Below are positions 7,066-14,745 of a stretch of 36,221 bases of DNA, in pieces. Source of the stretch: an uncultured Bacilli bacterium. GTDB taxonomy: Bacteria; Bacillota_I; Bacilli_A; RF39; UBA660. The stretch lies in NCBI GenBank assembly GCA_934101275.1, contig CAKOQM010000008.1, positions 1 through 36,221 of the forward strand, in the 5' to 3' direction. The notes beneath the pieces are model-generated. The model searched no databases. It worked only from the letters and a program-made list of their open reading frames with translations, and had not been told where the DNA came from. Position 1 is the first letter of the stretch. Every line of letters begins with the position of its first letter. Made by a program: the position numbers and the translations under genes.

Positions 7066-8205
7066 ATGAAAAAAGAAAAAATAGTAACGGCCAAAACGTC
7101 TAGTGATTTTGGAAAATACTTATTACTTTCTATTATTATGCTTTTAATTGGGGCAGGAGGACTTTATGCGTTAATGTATTTCTTCCCAGAGCCTTTTGTT
7201 AAAACCATAACAGAGGAAGTTGTTAATAAAAATGTAACGGTTACAGATTCTGGTATTGCTGATGCTGTTGAAAAAGTTTATGATGCTGTTGTAGTTGTTA
7301 AAACTTATGTCAATAAAGAAGCTTATGCTACCGGAACCGGCTTTGTTTATAAAAAAGATGGGGATAAAGCTTATATTTTAACCAATAATCATGTTATTGA
7401 TAGTGCTGATTCTGTTTATGCAGTCTTTCCAGATGGTTCTGTTGTTGAAACTAAAGTAGAAGGAAAAGATTCTTATTCCGATACAGCTGTTTTATCCATT
7501 GAATCTTCCAAAGCCCTTTCTGTAGCAACTATGGGAAGTAGTGAAAATGCTCGTCTTGGTGATACGGTCTTTACCGTTGGAGCACCAATTAATGCCGATA
7601 CTTATTCAGGAACTGTAACACGTGGTATTCTATCTGGAAAAAATAGACTTGTTAGTGTTTCATCTTCTAATAGTTCCCGTGCTGACATGATGATGAGTGT
7701 TTTACAAACAGATGCCGCAATTAACTCTGGTAACTCAGGTGGTCCTTTACTAAACGCTAACGGAGAGGTTATCGGTATGAACTCTTTAAAACTTTCTTCA
7801 AGTAGTTCTACTTCTACAGCTACAATTGAAGGTATGGGTTTTGCTATTCCTATTGAAACTGCTTTAAAATATGCAGCTAAACTAGAAAAAGGAGAAACCA
7901 TTGAAAGACCATCTTTAGGTGTTTCTATGTTAAATGTCAGTGACTTCAACTATCCAACAATTAACAACTTAGGTGTTTCTAGTGGTGTTTATATTCAAAC
8001 TGTTGTATCGGGTTCGCCAGCTGAAAAAGGTGGTATCAAAAATGGTGATATTATCGTTGCCGCTGATGACAAAGATGTTACAAACTTAGCTTACTTAAGA
8101 TATTTACTTTACAATCATACGGTTGGAGATACCATGAAAATAAAGGTTTATCGTAAAGGTGAATACAAAGAATTAACAATTACCTTAGACCAAAAAGCAA
8201 GTTAA
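7066..8205 (+). CDS. HtrA/DegP-type membrane-anchored serine protease with PDZ domain
   Basis: HtrA proteases degrade misfolded proteins at the outer face of the membrane. From ATG 7066 the 379-residue product has an N-terminal membrane anchor (about residues 17-39), a trypsin-like domain with triad H109 (LTNNHVID), D139 (YSDTAVL) and S224 (NSGNSGGP), and a C-terminal PDZ domain of about 280-375 (SPAEKGGIKNGDIIVAADD). AAAGGAATG lies at 7048-7056, making ATG 7066 the best start; 7045, 7054 and 7057 are alternatives. Co-transcription with the Abi gene is unusual. The exact paralogue (htrA, htrB or htrC) cannot be assigned; htrC belongs beside walJ-rlmH in Bacillus but is absent from that locus here. 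Confidence 0.92.
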   Translation: MKKEKIVTAKTSSDFGKYLLLSIIMLLIGAGGLYALMYFFPEPFVKTITEEVVNKNVTVTDSGIADAVEKVYDAVVVVKTYVNKEAYATGTGFVYKKDGDKAYILTNNHVIDSADSVYAVFPDGSVVETKVEGKDSYSDTAVLSIESSKALSVATMGSSENARLGDTVFTVGAPINADTYSGTVTRGILSGKNRLVSVSSSNSSRADMMMSVLQTDAAINSGNSGGPLLNANGEVIGMNSLKLSSSSSTSTATIEGMGFAIPIETALKYAAKLEKGETIERPSLGVSMLNVSDFNYPTINNLGVSSGVYIQTVVSGSPAEKGGIKNGDIIVAADDKDVTNLAYLRYLLYNHTVGDTMKIKVYRKGEYKELTITLDQKAS

Positions 8206-8217
8206 TATATAAGAGAA

Positions 8218-8245
8218 AGGGCGAGAGAAAATCTTGTCTTTTTTT
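8218..8245 (+). terminator. Intrinsic terminator of the Abi-htrA operon
   Basis: A nine-pair stem (8218-8226 with 8232-8240, including G-U pairs) with a five-base loop is followed by a T run. Confidence 0.65.
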
Positions 8246-8265
8246 ACAATTTTCTAAAAAAACTC

Positions 8266-8296
8266 TTGACACTCGGGTGTGGGTATTTGCTATTCT
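8266..8296 (+). promoter_or_regulatory. Promoter of the surface protein gene
   Basis: TTGACA at 8266-8271 and TATTCT at 8291-8296, preceded by TGC (extended -10), with a 19-base spacer. It implies a leader of about 60 bases before AAGGAG and ATG 8366. Confidence 0.6.
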
Positions 8297-8365
8297 TGTT
8301 ATAAGAAAACTATAGTAATTTTTTTGTGTAAAAATCTATGGTAATAAAAAGGAGTTGTTCCATTT

Positions 8366-9985
8366 ATGGAAAAAAAGAAAAGAAATATATTAGTTTTAAC
8401 TGTTTTATTGATAGGTATTATAGCTATTATAGGCGTATCCTATGCCTTGTGGATCTTAAACTTAACCCAAACAGGCCAAAATGATATTGTTTCATCTTGT
8501 TTTAATATTACCTTCACAGATAAAGACAATATTAGTTTACAAAAGGCTTATCCTATTATTGATGAAGAAGGAAAGAAACTCACACCTTATGAATTTACCA
8601 TAACAAACACGTGTGATTCCTACGCTTCCTTTAATGTTAACCTAGAAGTACTAAATACCACAACGCTAACCAATAATGATGCGGTTAAAGCTATGATATC
8701 ATCAAAAGCAAATGATACAGAAACAGAAATAACCACAAGCTTATTATCAAGTTATAAAACAACCACGAAAACCTTAGATAATGCTCAAACAGCCTTTAAT
8801 TTAACAACAGGATACTTAAATGCTAAAGAATCTAAAACGTACACCTTAAGATTATGGTTAGATGAAAATGTAGGCATGAATACCGAAGGAGTTCAAAATG
8901 CCAAGTTTAGCTCCAAAGTGGTTGTGACAACAAGTTATATAGAAGAAATACCAAAAATACCTGCAACAGCAACAATTACAACCTTAGTAAGTGGGGCAAA
9001 TACATCATCTACAGATGTTTATACGGTTCCAAATAAAACAAGTGATAGTTGCACTTATACCTTAGCCTATGATGGAACAACAGATAACAATTTAAGATAT
9101 GTTGGAGCTAATCCTTGTAACTATGTCAAAATAGATAACGAAATTTGGCGTATTATAGGTGTTATGAATAATATTGATGATGGCACAGGAAAAAAAGAAA
9201 CAAGAGTAAAATTAATAAGAAATGAGTCAATAGGAACATATTCATGGGACTCTTCAGAGTTTTCAGTAAATAGTGGTTGGGGTGTCAATGAATGGAGTCA
9301 AGCAGATTTAATGAAACTTTTAAATCCAGGCTATGAAAGTGAAAGTGTTGGAGGTTCTTTGTACTACAATCATAGTTCAGGAAACTGCTATTCTGGTATA
9401 AAAAATAAGACATCAACTTGTGATTTTACAAGTAGTGGTTTAAAAACAAATTTAAAAAATTTAGTAGGAAACACTTTATGGAATACAGGAACAAATGGTA
9501 CAAATGAATATTATTCAGCAAGTAATAGTCTAACAAGTCATTTATATAGTTACGAAAGAAGTAACAATAATGGAAAAATATGTACGTCAGGCACATGGTG
9601 TGATGATACGGTAACAAGAACAACGACGTGGAATGGTAAAATAGGTTTAATGTATTCAAGCGATTACGGGTATGCGACCAGTGGAGGAAGTACCAGTAAT
9701 CGAACAAGTTGTTTAAATAAAGACTTATATAACTGGAATAGTAGTCCTTATTGGGACTGTAAAAATAATGATTGGCTTTATAATTCAAGGAATTCGCAAT
9801 CGACGATTTCTCCGCACGCGATCTCTCCGTATTCTGCCAATGTGTTCAATGTCGCCAGCGCCGGCTGTGTCATCGGCGGCGATGCTGGCACTGGTCGTCT
9901 GGTTCGGCCTTCAGTATATCTGATAACGAAAACAGCGATTTTAGGCGGTGAAGGAACACTTGAAAATCCTTATACAATTGGATAA
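8366..9985 (+). CDS. Secreted or anchored surface protein with a candidate hypervariable C-terminal tract
   Basis: The 539-residue product has a basic N-terminus and hydrophobic segment (residues 7-28, ending in SYALW, like SipW-type signal peptides). A beta-rich, Thr/Asn/Ser-rich region to about 190 follows, then a region of about 195-480 rich in N, S, G, W and Y with several Cys. The C-terminal segment, residues 486-519, includes SANVFNVASAGCVIGG and RPSVYL, and the tail is GGEGTLENPYTIG. The tract at about 9795-9925 is GC-rich (67 of 110 bases over 9801-9910) in AT-rich surroundings, and almost every non-hydrophobic codon in residues 489-511 ends in C or T. This suggests a retroelement-diversified ligand-binding domain. 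AAGGAGTTGTTCCATTT precedes the ATG. It is monocistronic; the ligand is unknown. Confidence 0.7.
   Translation: MEKKKRNILVLTVLLIGIIAIIGVSYALWILNLTQTGQNDIVSSCFNITFTDKDNISLQKAYPIIDEEGKKLTPYEFTITNTCDSYASFNVNLEVLNTTTLTNNDAVKAMISSKANDTETEITTSLLSSYKTTTKTLDNAQTAFNLTTGYLNAKESKTYTLRLWLDENVGMNTEGVQNAKFSSKVVVTTSYIEEIPKIPATATITTLVSGANTSSTDVYTVPNKTSDSCTYTLAYDGTTDNNLRYVGANPCNYVKIDNEIWRIIGVMNNIDDGTGKKETRVKLIRNESIGTYSWDSSEFSVNSGWGVNEWSQADLMKLLNPGYESESVGGSLYYNHSSGNCYSGIKNKTSTCDFTSSGLKTNLKNLVGNTLWNTGTNGTNEYYSASNSLTSHLYSYERSNNNGKICTSGTWCDDTVTRTTTWNGKIGLMYSSDYGYATSGGSTSNRTSCLNKDLYNWNSSPYWDCKNNDWLYNSRNSQSTISPHAISPYSANVFNVASAGCVIGGDAGTGRLVRPSVYLITKTAILGGEGTLENPYTIG
9795..9925 (+). other. Candidate variable region (VR) of a diversity-generating retroelement
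   Basis: A short GC-rich island inside the 3' end of the surface gene encodes the pattern xxxVFxVxSxGxVxxxxAxxxxxVRPSVYL. The x positions use GCC, AAT, GGC, TGT, ATC, GAT, GCT, ACT, GGT and CGT, all NNC or NNT codons. Adenine-directed mutagenesis of AAC/AAT codons in a template repeat would produce exactly NNC/NNT. No reverse transcriptase, accessory protein or template repeat was found in this window. Edges are approximate. Confidence 0.5.
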
Positions 9986-10011
9986 TTTGAATTTAAAATT
10001 TATTTTTTAAT

Positions 10012-10048
10012 AAAAGAGACCTTTAGTTTTTTTCTAAGGTCTCTTTTT
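10012..10048. terminator. Bidirectional terminator between convergent genes
   Basis: AAAAGAGACCTTTAG (10012-10026) and CTAAGGTCTCTTTT (10034 onward) pair around a seven-T loop, with T runs usable on both strands. It serves the surface gene (+) and the amidase (-), whose stop codon is in the left arm. Confidence 0.85.
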
Positions 10049-11411
10049 CAAGATAACTTTGAAAGCCTTTGGCCATTCCATTGGCATAGCCTTCTTTGTT
10101 ATTTAAAATGTTTTTTAAGTCATCTAGGTTATCTAAATAACCAAGTTCAATTAAATAGGATTCTGCAGTTTTATTACTGTTGTAATAAGGGTTTTTAGGA
10201 TAGTAGTAAGGGCCTATATTTTCATAACGGCCATCATTTGTCGCGTGTGTAGAGATTCCCCCAACTTCTCTTAAATTATAATAATAAGGTGTTTCAGTTG
10301 TTTTATTACTTGGTTGGACATCATCTTCTAAAATTTCTTCTTCGGTAAATAAACGTTCATAAATACCATCTTCTACTTTATTGGTGTATTTATAAGAAGC
10401 TACTGTTTGGGCTTCACTGATAAGATTGCTTACGATTTCATCGGCTAAATTAAGTTTTGTATCATTGGCAATGTAAACCTCAATTCCTCTGGCACTGGTT
10501 TGATTACCACCCGCGCCACTTGAGTTATGATGAATAGCAATATTATATTTTGAAGACGTATCATTAGCCATTGTCGCACTGCCCATTTTTTCGTAAATAT
10601 TAACAATATCTTCTTTGTTTTCTCTTGTCATGCTTACTTTATAACCCATCGCGGTAAGTTTTTCTTTTAAAGTAAGGGCTACTTCTAAATTGAAATCACT
10701 TTCTTTATATAAAGTCATATTATAAGGACAGTAAGTTCCATAAGGGTTGGTAATAATATCATTTTTATAACATACCGTCATCCCAGGGTCATTTGCATCA
10801 TGACCTGGGTCTATTGTAAAATCATATACGTCATCGGGTAAAGTGGTTTCTTCAATTTTAAATCTTAAGGTTGGTATTTCTTCATAAGTATTCCATTCCA
10901 TATCAATTTTATTGTTTTTGCTATTTTTTGTTAAAGTATAATAGGTTAAGTCGCTGTAAGAAGTATCATTTAAAACAGAATAATATTTTGCTTCTTCATT
11001 TTCATCTTCACTCGTTATTTTAATAAGTAAATAGTAAGTATTTAAGGGGAGGTTTTCTAAAAAAAGACCATCATTAATTTTATCGCTTAAGAAGAAGGAA
11101 TAACTATCTTCTTCTTTGGTAAATTTTGCATCTAATACTTTTTCTTCGTTATCACTTTTTAAAATAAGCGCGATATCTTTAATATCTTCTGGGACAGTAA
11201 AATTACCTTCTATATTCATATGGGTTCCATAAATAACATATTTATTAATGTTTGCATAGTTTCCTATTTGAACGTGTTCAAGAAATGAAGCTTCTTTTTT
11301 CTTGGTTAATAATTTATAACCAAAAAAGCCTCCGAATAGCAATAATGTAACAATTATTAAAGGAACAATAGTTTTTAAATTTTTTATTTGGTCTTGCTTT
11401 CTTTTTTTCAT
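10023..11411 (-). CDS. Membrane-anchored N-acetylmuramoyl-L-alanine amidase (Amidase_3)
   Basis: This enzyme should cleave the bond between muramic acid and the stem peptide. The 462-residue product has a basic N-terminus, one anchor helix (residues 14-33), an unclassified extracellular region of about 40-190 rich in E, N and T, and a C-terminal Amidase_3 domain. Likely zinc and catalytic residues are H204 (IDPGHDANDPG), E237, H294/H295 (IAIHHNSSG) and E422 (LIELGYL). A large insertion of about 100 residues lies between the His and final Glu motifs. It is transcribed alone from a good promoter at 11434-11462. It is more divergent than CwlD and is likely involved in vegetative wall turnover or cell separation; the role is inferred. 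Confidence 0.85.
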   Translation of the reverse strand: MKKRKQDQIKNLKTIVPLIIVTLLLFGGFFGYKLLTKKKEASFLEHVQIGNYANINKYVIYGTHMNIEGNFTVPEDIKDIALILKSDNEEKVLDAKFTKEEDSYSFFLSDKINDGLFLENLPLNTYYLLIKITSEDENEEAKYYSVLNDTSYSDLTYYTLTKNSKNNKIDMEWNTYEEIPTLRFKIEETTLPDDVYDFTIDPGHDANDPGMTVCYKNDIITNPYGTYCPYNMTLYKESDFNLEVALTLKEKLTAMGYKVSMTRENKEDIVNIYEKMGSATMANDTSSKYNIAIHHNSSGAGGNQTSARGIEVYIANDTKLNLADEIVSNLISEAQTVASYKYTNKVEDGIYERLFTEEEILEDDVQPSNKTTETPYYYNLREVGGISTHATNDGRYENIGPYYYPKNPYYNSNKTAESYLIELGYLDNLDDLKNILNNKEGYANGMAKGFQSYLEKETLEKN

Positions 11412-11433
11412 AAATCCTACTTTCTATGATAAA

Positions 11434-11462
11434 ATTATAGCAAAGTTTAAAAAAGAACTCAA
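11434..11462 (-). promoter_or_regulatory. Promoter of the membrane-anchored amidase
   Basis: On the minus strand TTGAGT (11457-11462), a 17-base spacer, then TATAAT (11434-11439) with upstream TGC. A near-consensus extended -10 promoter. Confidence 0.75.
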
Positions 11463-11486
11463 TATTTTGAAAAGGTGGGAGAAATC

Positions 11487-12548
11487 TTGAAAACAGTTTT
11501 TGATTACATTGATTTTTATGGGAATACTTCTTTTTTAGATTACGCATTTAATGATATCGATGCCCTTGTTTTTGCCTTGCTTAGTTATGCTAAACTAGAA
11601 GGGATTGTTCCTCCAGAAAAAAATAAAAGTATAACAATTAAAGAAGCCAGTACTAAGTTTTTAGATAAATATAGTGAAAAAGATTTTAAAAAAGAAGACT
11701 GGTTATTTCCAAGCTCTTATAAGTTAATGTTAAGCTTACAAATAGCTAAACGTTATCAAAATACAAGATTGTCACATCTTGTTTTAGAGGCTAATGAATT
11801 TTCTCAATTTGGAGCGATGACTATTCGGACACCTTTTATTACTTATGTTTCTTTTGAAGGAACCGATAGTCATGTGGTTGGTTGGAAAGAGGACTTTGAA
11901 CTTGTTTATAAGTTTCCGGTTGAAGCTCAGCTAAGAGCCAAGAAATATTTAGAAAACACGTTAACATTTTTTGATCACAATATTTATCTTGGCGGCCATA
12001 GTAAGGGCGGTAATCTTGCGATGTACGCCTATATGTATGCTAAAGCTTCTTTAAAAAAGAAAGTGAAAAAAGTATATAACTTTGATGGCCCAGGTTTTTT
12101 AAAAGATGTGGTTTCATCCCCTTTATATGAAGAGATGCAACAAAAACTTTTAATGGTTTGTCCTGAAGAAAGTGTCATTGGCATGATTTTGGGACATAAA
12201 AATTATCTTGTTGTTCGAAGTAGTGCTAAAAATGTTTTACAACATGATGGCTACACTTGGGAGTGTTTTGGAGGCTTTTTTGTTCCTTCGATGCTTTCTA
12301 AGAAAAGTCAAAAATTAGAGAAAAATTTACAAGAATATTTAGATGGTATGTCCATGGAAGAAAAGAAAAATTTTGTGATTACTTTCTTTGCCATTTTTGA
12401 AAAAGTGAATATTCAAAATGTTATGGAGTTAAAACAACTAAAATTATCTGATTTACTTAAAATAATGAAAGAATTTACAAATGTTCCTAGTAGTACGAAA
12501 CGTAATTTAGTCGCTATTTTAAGAATGCTTATTACAGGTATGAACTAA
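11487..12548 (+). CDS. Mbeg1-like (DUF2974) alpha/beta-hydrolase
   Basis: The 353-residue product matches the DUF2974 lipase-like family from its first residues (MKTVFDYIDFYGNTSFLDYAFNDIDALVFALLSY, here split as an N-terminal block). The nucleophile elbow GGHSKGGNLA places Ser162; FEGTD near residue 125 precedes it, and FDGPGF follows it. The family is annotated as lipases or esterases, but substrates are poorly known. There is no signal peptide, so it is probably cytosolic. The start is TTG 11487 behind AGGTGGGAG; the frame also reads from GTG 11475, which lies in the Shine-Dalgarno. It is divergent from the amidase, and no terminator is evident after it. Confidence 0.8.
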   Translation: MKTVFDYIDFYGNTSFLDYAFNDIDALVFALLSYAKLEGIVPPEKNKSITIKEASTKFLDKYSEKDFKKEDWLFPSSYKLMLSLQIAKRYQNTRLSHLVLEANEFSQFGAMTIRTPFITYVSFEGTDSHVVGWKEDFELVYKFPVEAQLRAKKYLENTLTFFDHNIYLGGHSKGGNLAMYAYMYAKASLKKKVKKVYNFDGPGFLKDVVSSPLYEEMQQKLLMVCPEESVIGMILGHKNYLVVRSSAKNVLQHDGYTWECFGGFFVPSMLSKKSQKLEKNLQEYLDGMSMEEKKNFVITFFAIFEKVNIQNVMELKQLKLSDLLKIMKEFTNVPSSTKRNLVAILRMLITGMN

Positions 12549-12569
12549 TTTTTCTTTTTAGCATATTCT

Positions 12570-12977
12570 ATTAAGAGGAGTATTTACGGAAAAAAATTAA
12601 CAAATACCGCGTCTGTGTCGGGTAATTATAATGAAATTCCTGTGACATTTTCATCTGATGCTTTAGTGGTTACGATGTTGGATGATTTAACCGTTACCAA
12701 AACAGCTGATAAAACGGTTTGGGCAGATGGTGTTCTTACCTATACTATCATAGTAAATACCCAAATGTCGGAAAACTTTACAACACCTGATGTTACCGAT
12801 ATTTTGGATACAACATTTGTAAGTTTTGTTTCGGGTAGTGTTACAATTGATGATGTAAAAGCAACTTAAGAACAATTTACTTATGAAGAAGCAATCGGAA
12901 CGCTTACAGTCAAATTATCTGATATTGCGCCCACGTCAAGTTCTAAAATTACGTTTCAAGTTACAAAGAAAGCGTAA
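12570..12977 (+). pseudogene. Remnant of a DUF11 repeat surface protein
   Basis: One frame reads a DUF11-type repeat: NTASVSGNYNEIPVTFSS, then LTVTKTADKTVWADGVLTY, then VTDILDTTFVSFVSGSVTI. It is interrupted by TAA at 12867-12869 and continues in the same frame as EQFTYEEAIGTLTVKLSD up to a second TAA near 12975. There is no convincing start codon, signal peptide or anchor, so this is an internal piece of a larger adhesin-like gene with a nonsense mutation (GAA to TAA would explain it). The remaining sequence to 13117 is AT-rich, with no gene I can support. Confidence 0.65.
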
Positions 12978-13117
12978 TCATCTTTTTCTGTTAATAAGTT
13001 ACTGTACATTTATATTACCCAAAAGAAGTATTAGAAGTAATCTTTGTACCGTAACAAGTACTATAAAAAGAAACTTAGATGTTTATGGCCGTTGTGATAC
13101 GCCTTTTTGGCGCATAT

Positions 13118-13149
13118 AAAAACGCTTAACGTTTTTGTTAGGCGTTTTT
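13118..13149. terminator. Bidirectional terminator next to the Fic gene
   Basis: AAAAACGCTTAAC (13118-13130) pairs with GTTAGGCGTTTTT (13137-13149) through 13 pairs (one G-U) around a six-base loop. It probably once ended the DUF11 gene on the plus strand and now ends the Fic gene on the minus strand. Confidence 0.82.
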
Positions 13150-13879
13150 ACATAGGGAAGTCTAATAATTCTTCACATATTTTTTCGTATAAATCTTGTT
13201 CATGACCAAGAGTATCTATTAAAAACATTTTATCGTTTTCATATTCTTTTAGACCTCTTAAATAGTAAGGTTTATCTTCATCTAAAACAATAAAGGGCAT
13301 AATATTATTTTTTAAACACTCTTTAAACATAATGATTCTTCCAACTCGACCATTTCCATCGGCAAAAGGATGGATTCTTTCAAATCTGACATGAAAATCT
13401 ACAATATCTTCTAAGGTGATATTTGTTTTAGAATGATATTCTTTTAATAGTTTTTCTATTTCCGTTTCAACGTCTTCGGGGCTCGTTGTATTAACAACAT
13501 TAACAACACCTATTATATTAGGAAGCACTTTAAAGCCACCAATATTATAACGAGGATTTTCTTCGTCACTCGTATTTCTTTTTAGAATCTTATTCATTTC
13601 AATTATCATATCTTTAGTAAGGGCGTTATCTACATTATCTAACATGTAATCAAATAATTTAAAATGATTTTTAGATTCTATTAAATCGTCTAATTTAATA
13701 AGTTCATCTTTTTTAGGAATAAATGAAGAAGTATTAAATATTGCTTCTGTTTGTTCACTTGTTAATCGACTACCTTCTATTTTATTTGAATTATAAGCAA
13801 AGTTAACTTGGGAATAATGATATATATTTCCTTTAAACTTTTCTTCTTTTTGTTTTAGTAATTCTTTTTTTATGTCCAT
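13148..13879 (-). CDS. Fic family protein (class II, N-terminal inhibitory motif)
   Basis: Fic proteins usually transfer AMP to a target hydroxyl. The 243-residue product has the full catalytic motif HPFADGNGRVGR (H170-R181). In its N-terminal part, residues 31-36 (SNKIEG) fit the inhibitory [S/T]xxxE[G/N] motif, whose Glu occupies the ATP site in class II enzymes, so the protein should be self-restrained. The N-terminal FAYNSNKIEGSRLT is typical of Fic/DOC-like proteins found in genomic islands. The target is unknown. There is no partner antitoxin gene. The promoter at 13903-13908 is close upstream. Confidence 0.9.
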   Translation of the reverse strand: MDIKKELLKQKEEKFKGNIYHYSQVNFAYNSNKIEGSRLTSEQTEAIFNTSSFIPKKDELIKLDDLIESKNHFKLFDYMLDNVDNALTKDMIIEMNKILKRNTSDEENPRYNIGGFKVLPNIIGVVNVVNTTSPEDVETEIEKLLKEYHSKTNITLEDIVDFHVRFERIHPFADGNGRVGRIIMFKECLKNNIMPFIVLDEDKPYYLRGLKEYENDKMFLIDTLGHEQDLYEKICEELLDFPM

Positions 13880-13902
13880 TTATCTCACCAACTTTTATGG
13901 TT

Positions 13903-13931
13903 ATTATACCACATAAAAGAAATTCTTATAA
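13903..13931 (-). promoter_or_regulatory. Promoter of the Fic gene
   Basis: Minus-strand TATAAT (13903-13908) preceded by TGG (extended -10); a poor TTATAA lies 17 bases further upstream at 13926-13931. Confidence 0.55.
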
Positions 13932-13946
13932 AAAGCTTAAATTTTT

Positions 13947-14531
13947 TTACTCAAGTGTCCATAAGAGAGTTGCTTTATAGGTTGCTACATTTTTTAAAGG
14001 TTTATTAATGCGGAGTAAAAGACCTTTATCAGAAGACCAAGTAATGGTTGTTTCTTTAATATCTCCTTCATTTTTGTTTTCTTTATAAATTAATGTTTGT
14101 TCAGTTGTTAAAGTTGTTAAAGTATCATTGTCTAAAAAGACTAGGGACCCATTTAAAACATCATCTTCGTCTTTAAATTCGCTTGTTACGGTTAAATACA
14201 AGTTCCAATCCTCACTGTTAACACGAGAATCTGTTACTAAAATTTGAATGTTTTCTTTTCTGGGACATAAAAGAGGTGATAAAGTTATCGGGGTAAATTC
14301 AAAAGTAATTAAAGAAGGAACATTTTCAATAATGATTTCACTAGGATAAACAATTGTCACTCTTTTTGTTTTATAAAGAACGGTATCACTTTCTTTAACA
14401 TCAAACCGGATAATAGTACTCACTTCTAAAGGCGTATCATAAGTGTGAAAAAAAGCCCTGTACTTTAGTGCAGGGTGAGTGACAAGAAAACTTTTTGAAC
14501 AAACATCTAAGATTTGTGGTAATATCTTCAT
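13947..14531 (-). CDS. WxL-domain protein without a signal peptide
   Basis: WxL domains bind the Gram-positive cell wall. The 194-residue product shows the domain in its C-terminal 130 residues: TDSRVNSEDWNLYLTV (first W-x-L), a beta-rich middle, and the end NVATYKATLLWTLE (second W-x-L). The N-terminal 60 residues have no hydrophobic signal or membrane helix, which is odd for a family exported by Sec. AAAGGAGTTC precedes the ATG at a good distance, and a -10 element lies just upstream, so a missed longer N-terminus is unlikely. Either it is a cytosolic derivative or a truncated gene that acquired a start. The nearby DUF11 remnant suggests an eroded surface-protein cluster. Confidence 0.68.
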   Translation of the reverse strand: MKILPQILDVCSKSFLVTHPALKYRAFFHTYDTPLEVSTIIRFDVKESDTVLYKTKRVTIVYPSEIIIENVPSLITFEFTPITLSPLLCPRKENIQILVTDSRVNSEDWNLYLTVTSEFKDEDDVLNGSLVFLDNDTLTTLTTEQTLIYKENKNEGDIKETTITWSSDKGLLLRINKPLKNVATYKATLLWTLE

Positions 14532-14570
14532 ATGAAAGAACTCCTTTATTTTATTGGTCTATATAGGTAT

Positions 14571-14576
14571 ATTATA
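14571..14576 (-). promoter_or_regulatory. -10 element of the WxL gene
   Basis: Minus-strand TATAAT preceded by TGG (extended -10), about 40 bases before the ATG. No good -35 is seen. Confidence 0.55.
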
Positions 14577-14639
14577 CCACCGAGTTCTTTCTTTTTTATA
14601 TTCCGATAAATTTGGACTCTGTCTAATGTAAAAAATATC

Positions 14640-14668
14640 TTGTCAAAAAATGTCGAATGTGGTATCTT
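14640..14668 (+). promoter_or_regulatory. Promoter of the sigma factor gene
   Basis: TTGTCA (14640-14645), a 17-base spacer and TATCTT (14663-14668). The leader contains an all-A/T inverted repeat (14675-14685 with 14698-14708) of uncertain meaning. The promoter looks vegetative. Confidence 0.55.
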
Positions 14669-14745
14669 CTTTGTAAGAAAAAAGACGGAAGTTTTATCTT
14701 TTTTCTTTTGGTAGTTAGTAATGCGGTTAGAAAGGAAGAAAAAAA

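Noticed and set aside
9426..9788. Minus-strand open frame of 120 residues inside the surface protein gene
   Set aside because: Asn/Tyr/Leu-rich translation of the complementary strand of a repetitive coding region, with no start context; it is a shadow.
12883..13119. Plus-strand open frame MKKQSERLQSN...
   Set aside because: It is the shifted frame of the DUF11 remnant and following noncoding DNA; Arg/Leu-rich, no ribosome binding site.
14675..14708. All-A/T inverted repeat in the sigma factor leader as an attenuator
   Set aside because: The stem contains no G-C pair beyond G at the edge and is followed by TTGG, not a T tract, so it is unlikely to terminate transcription.
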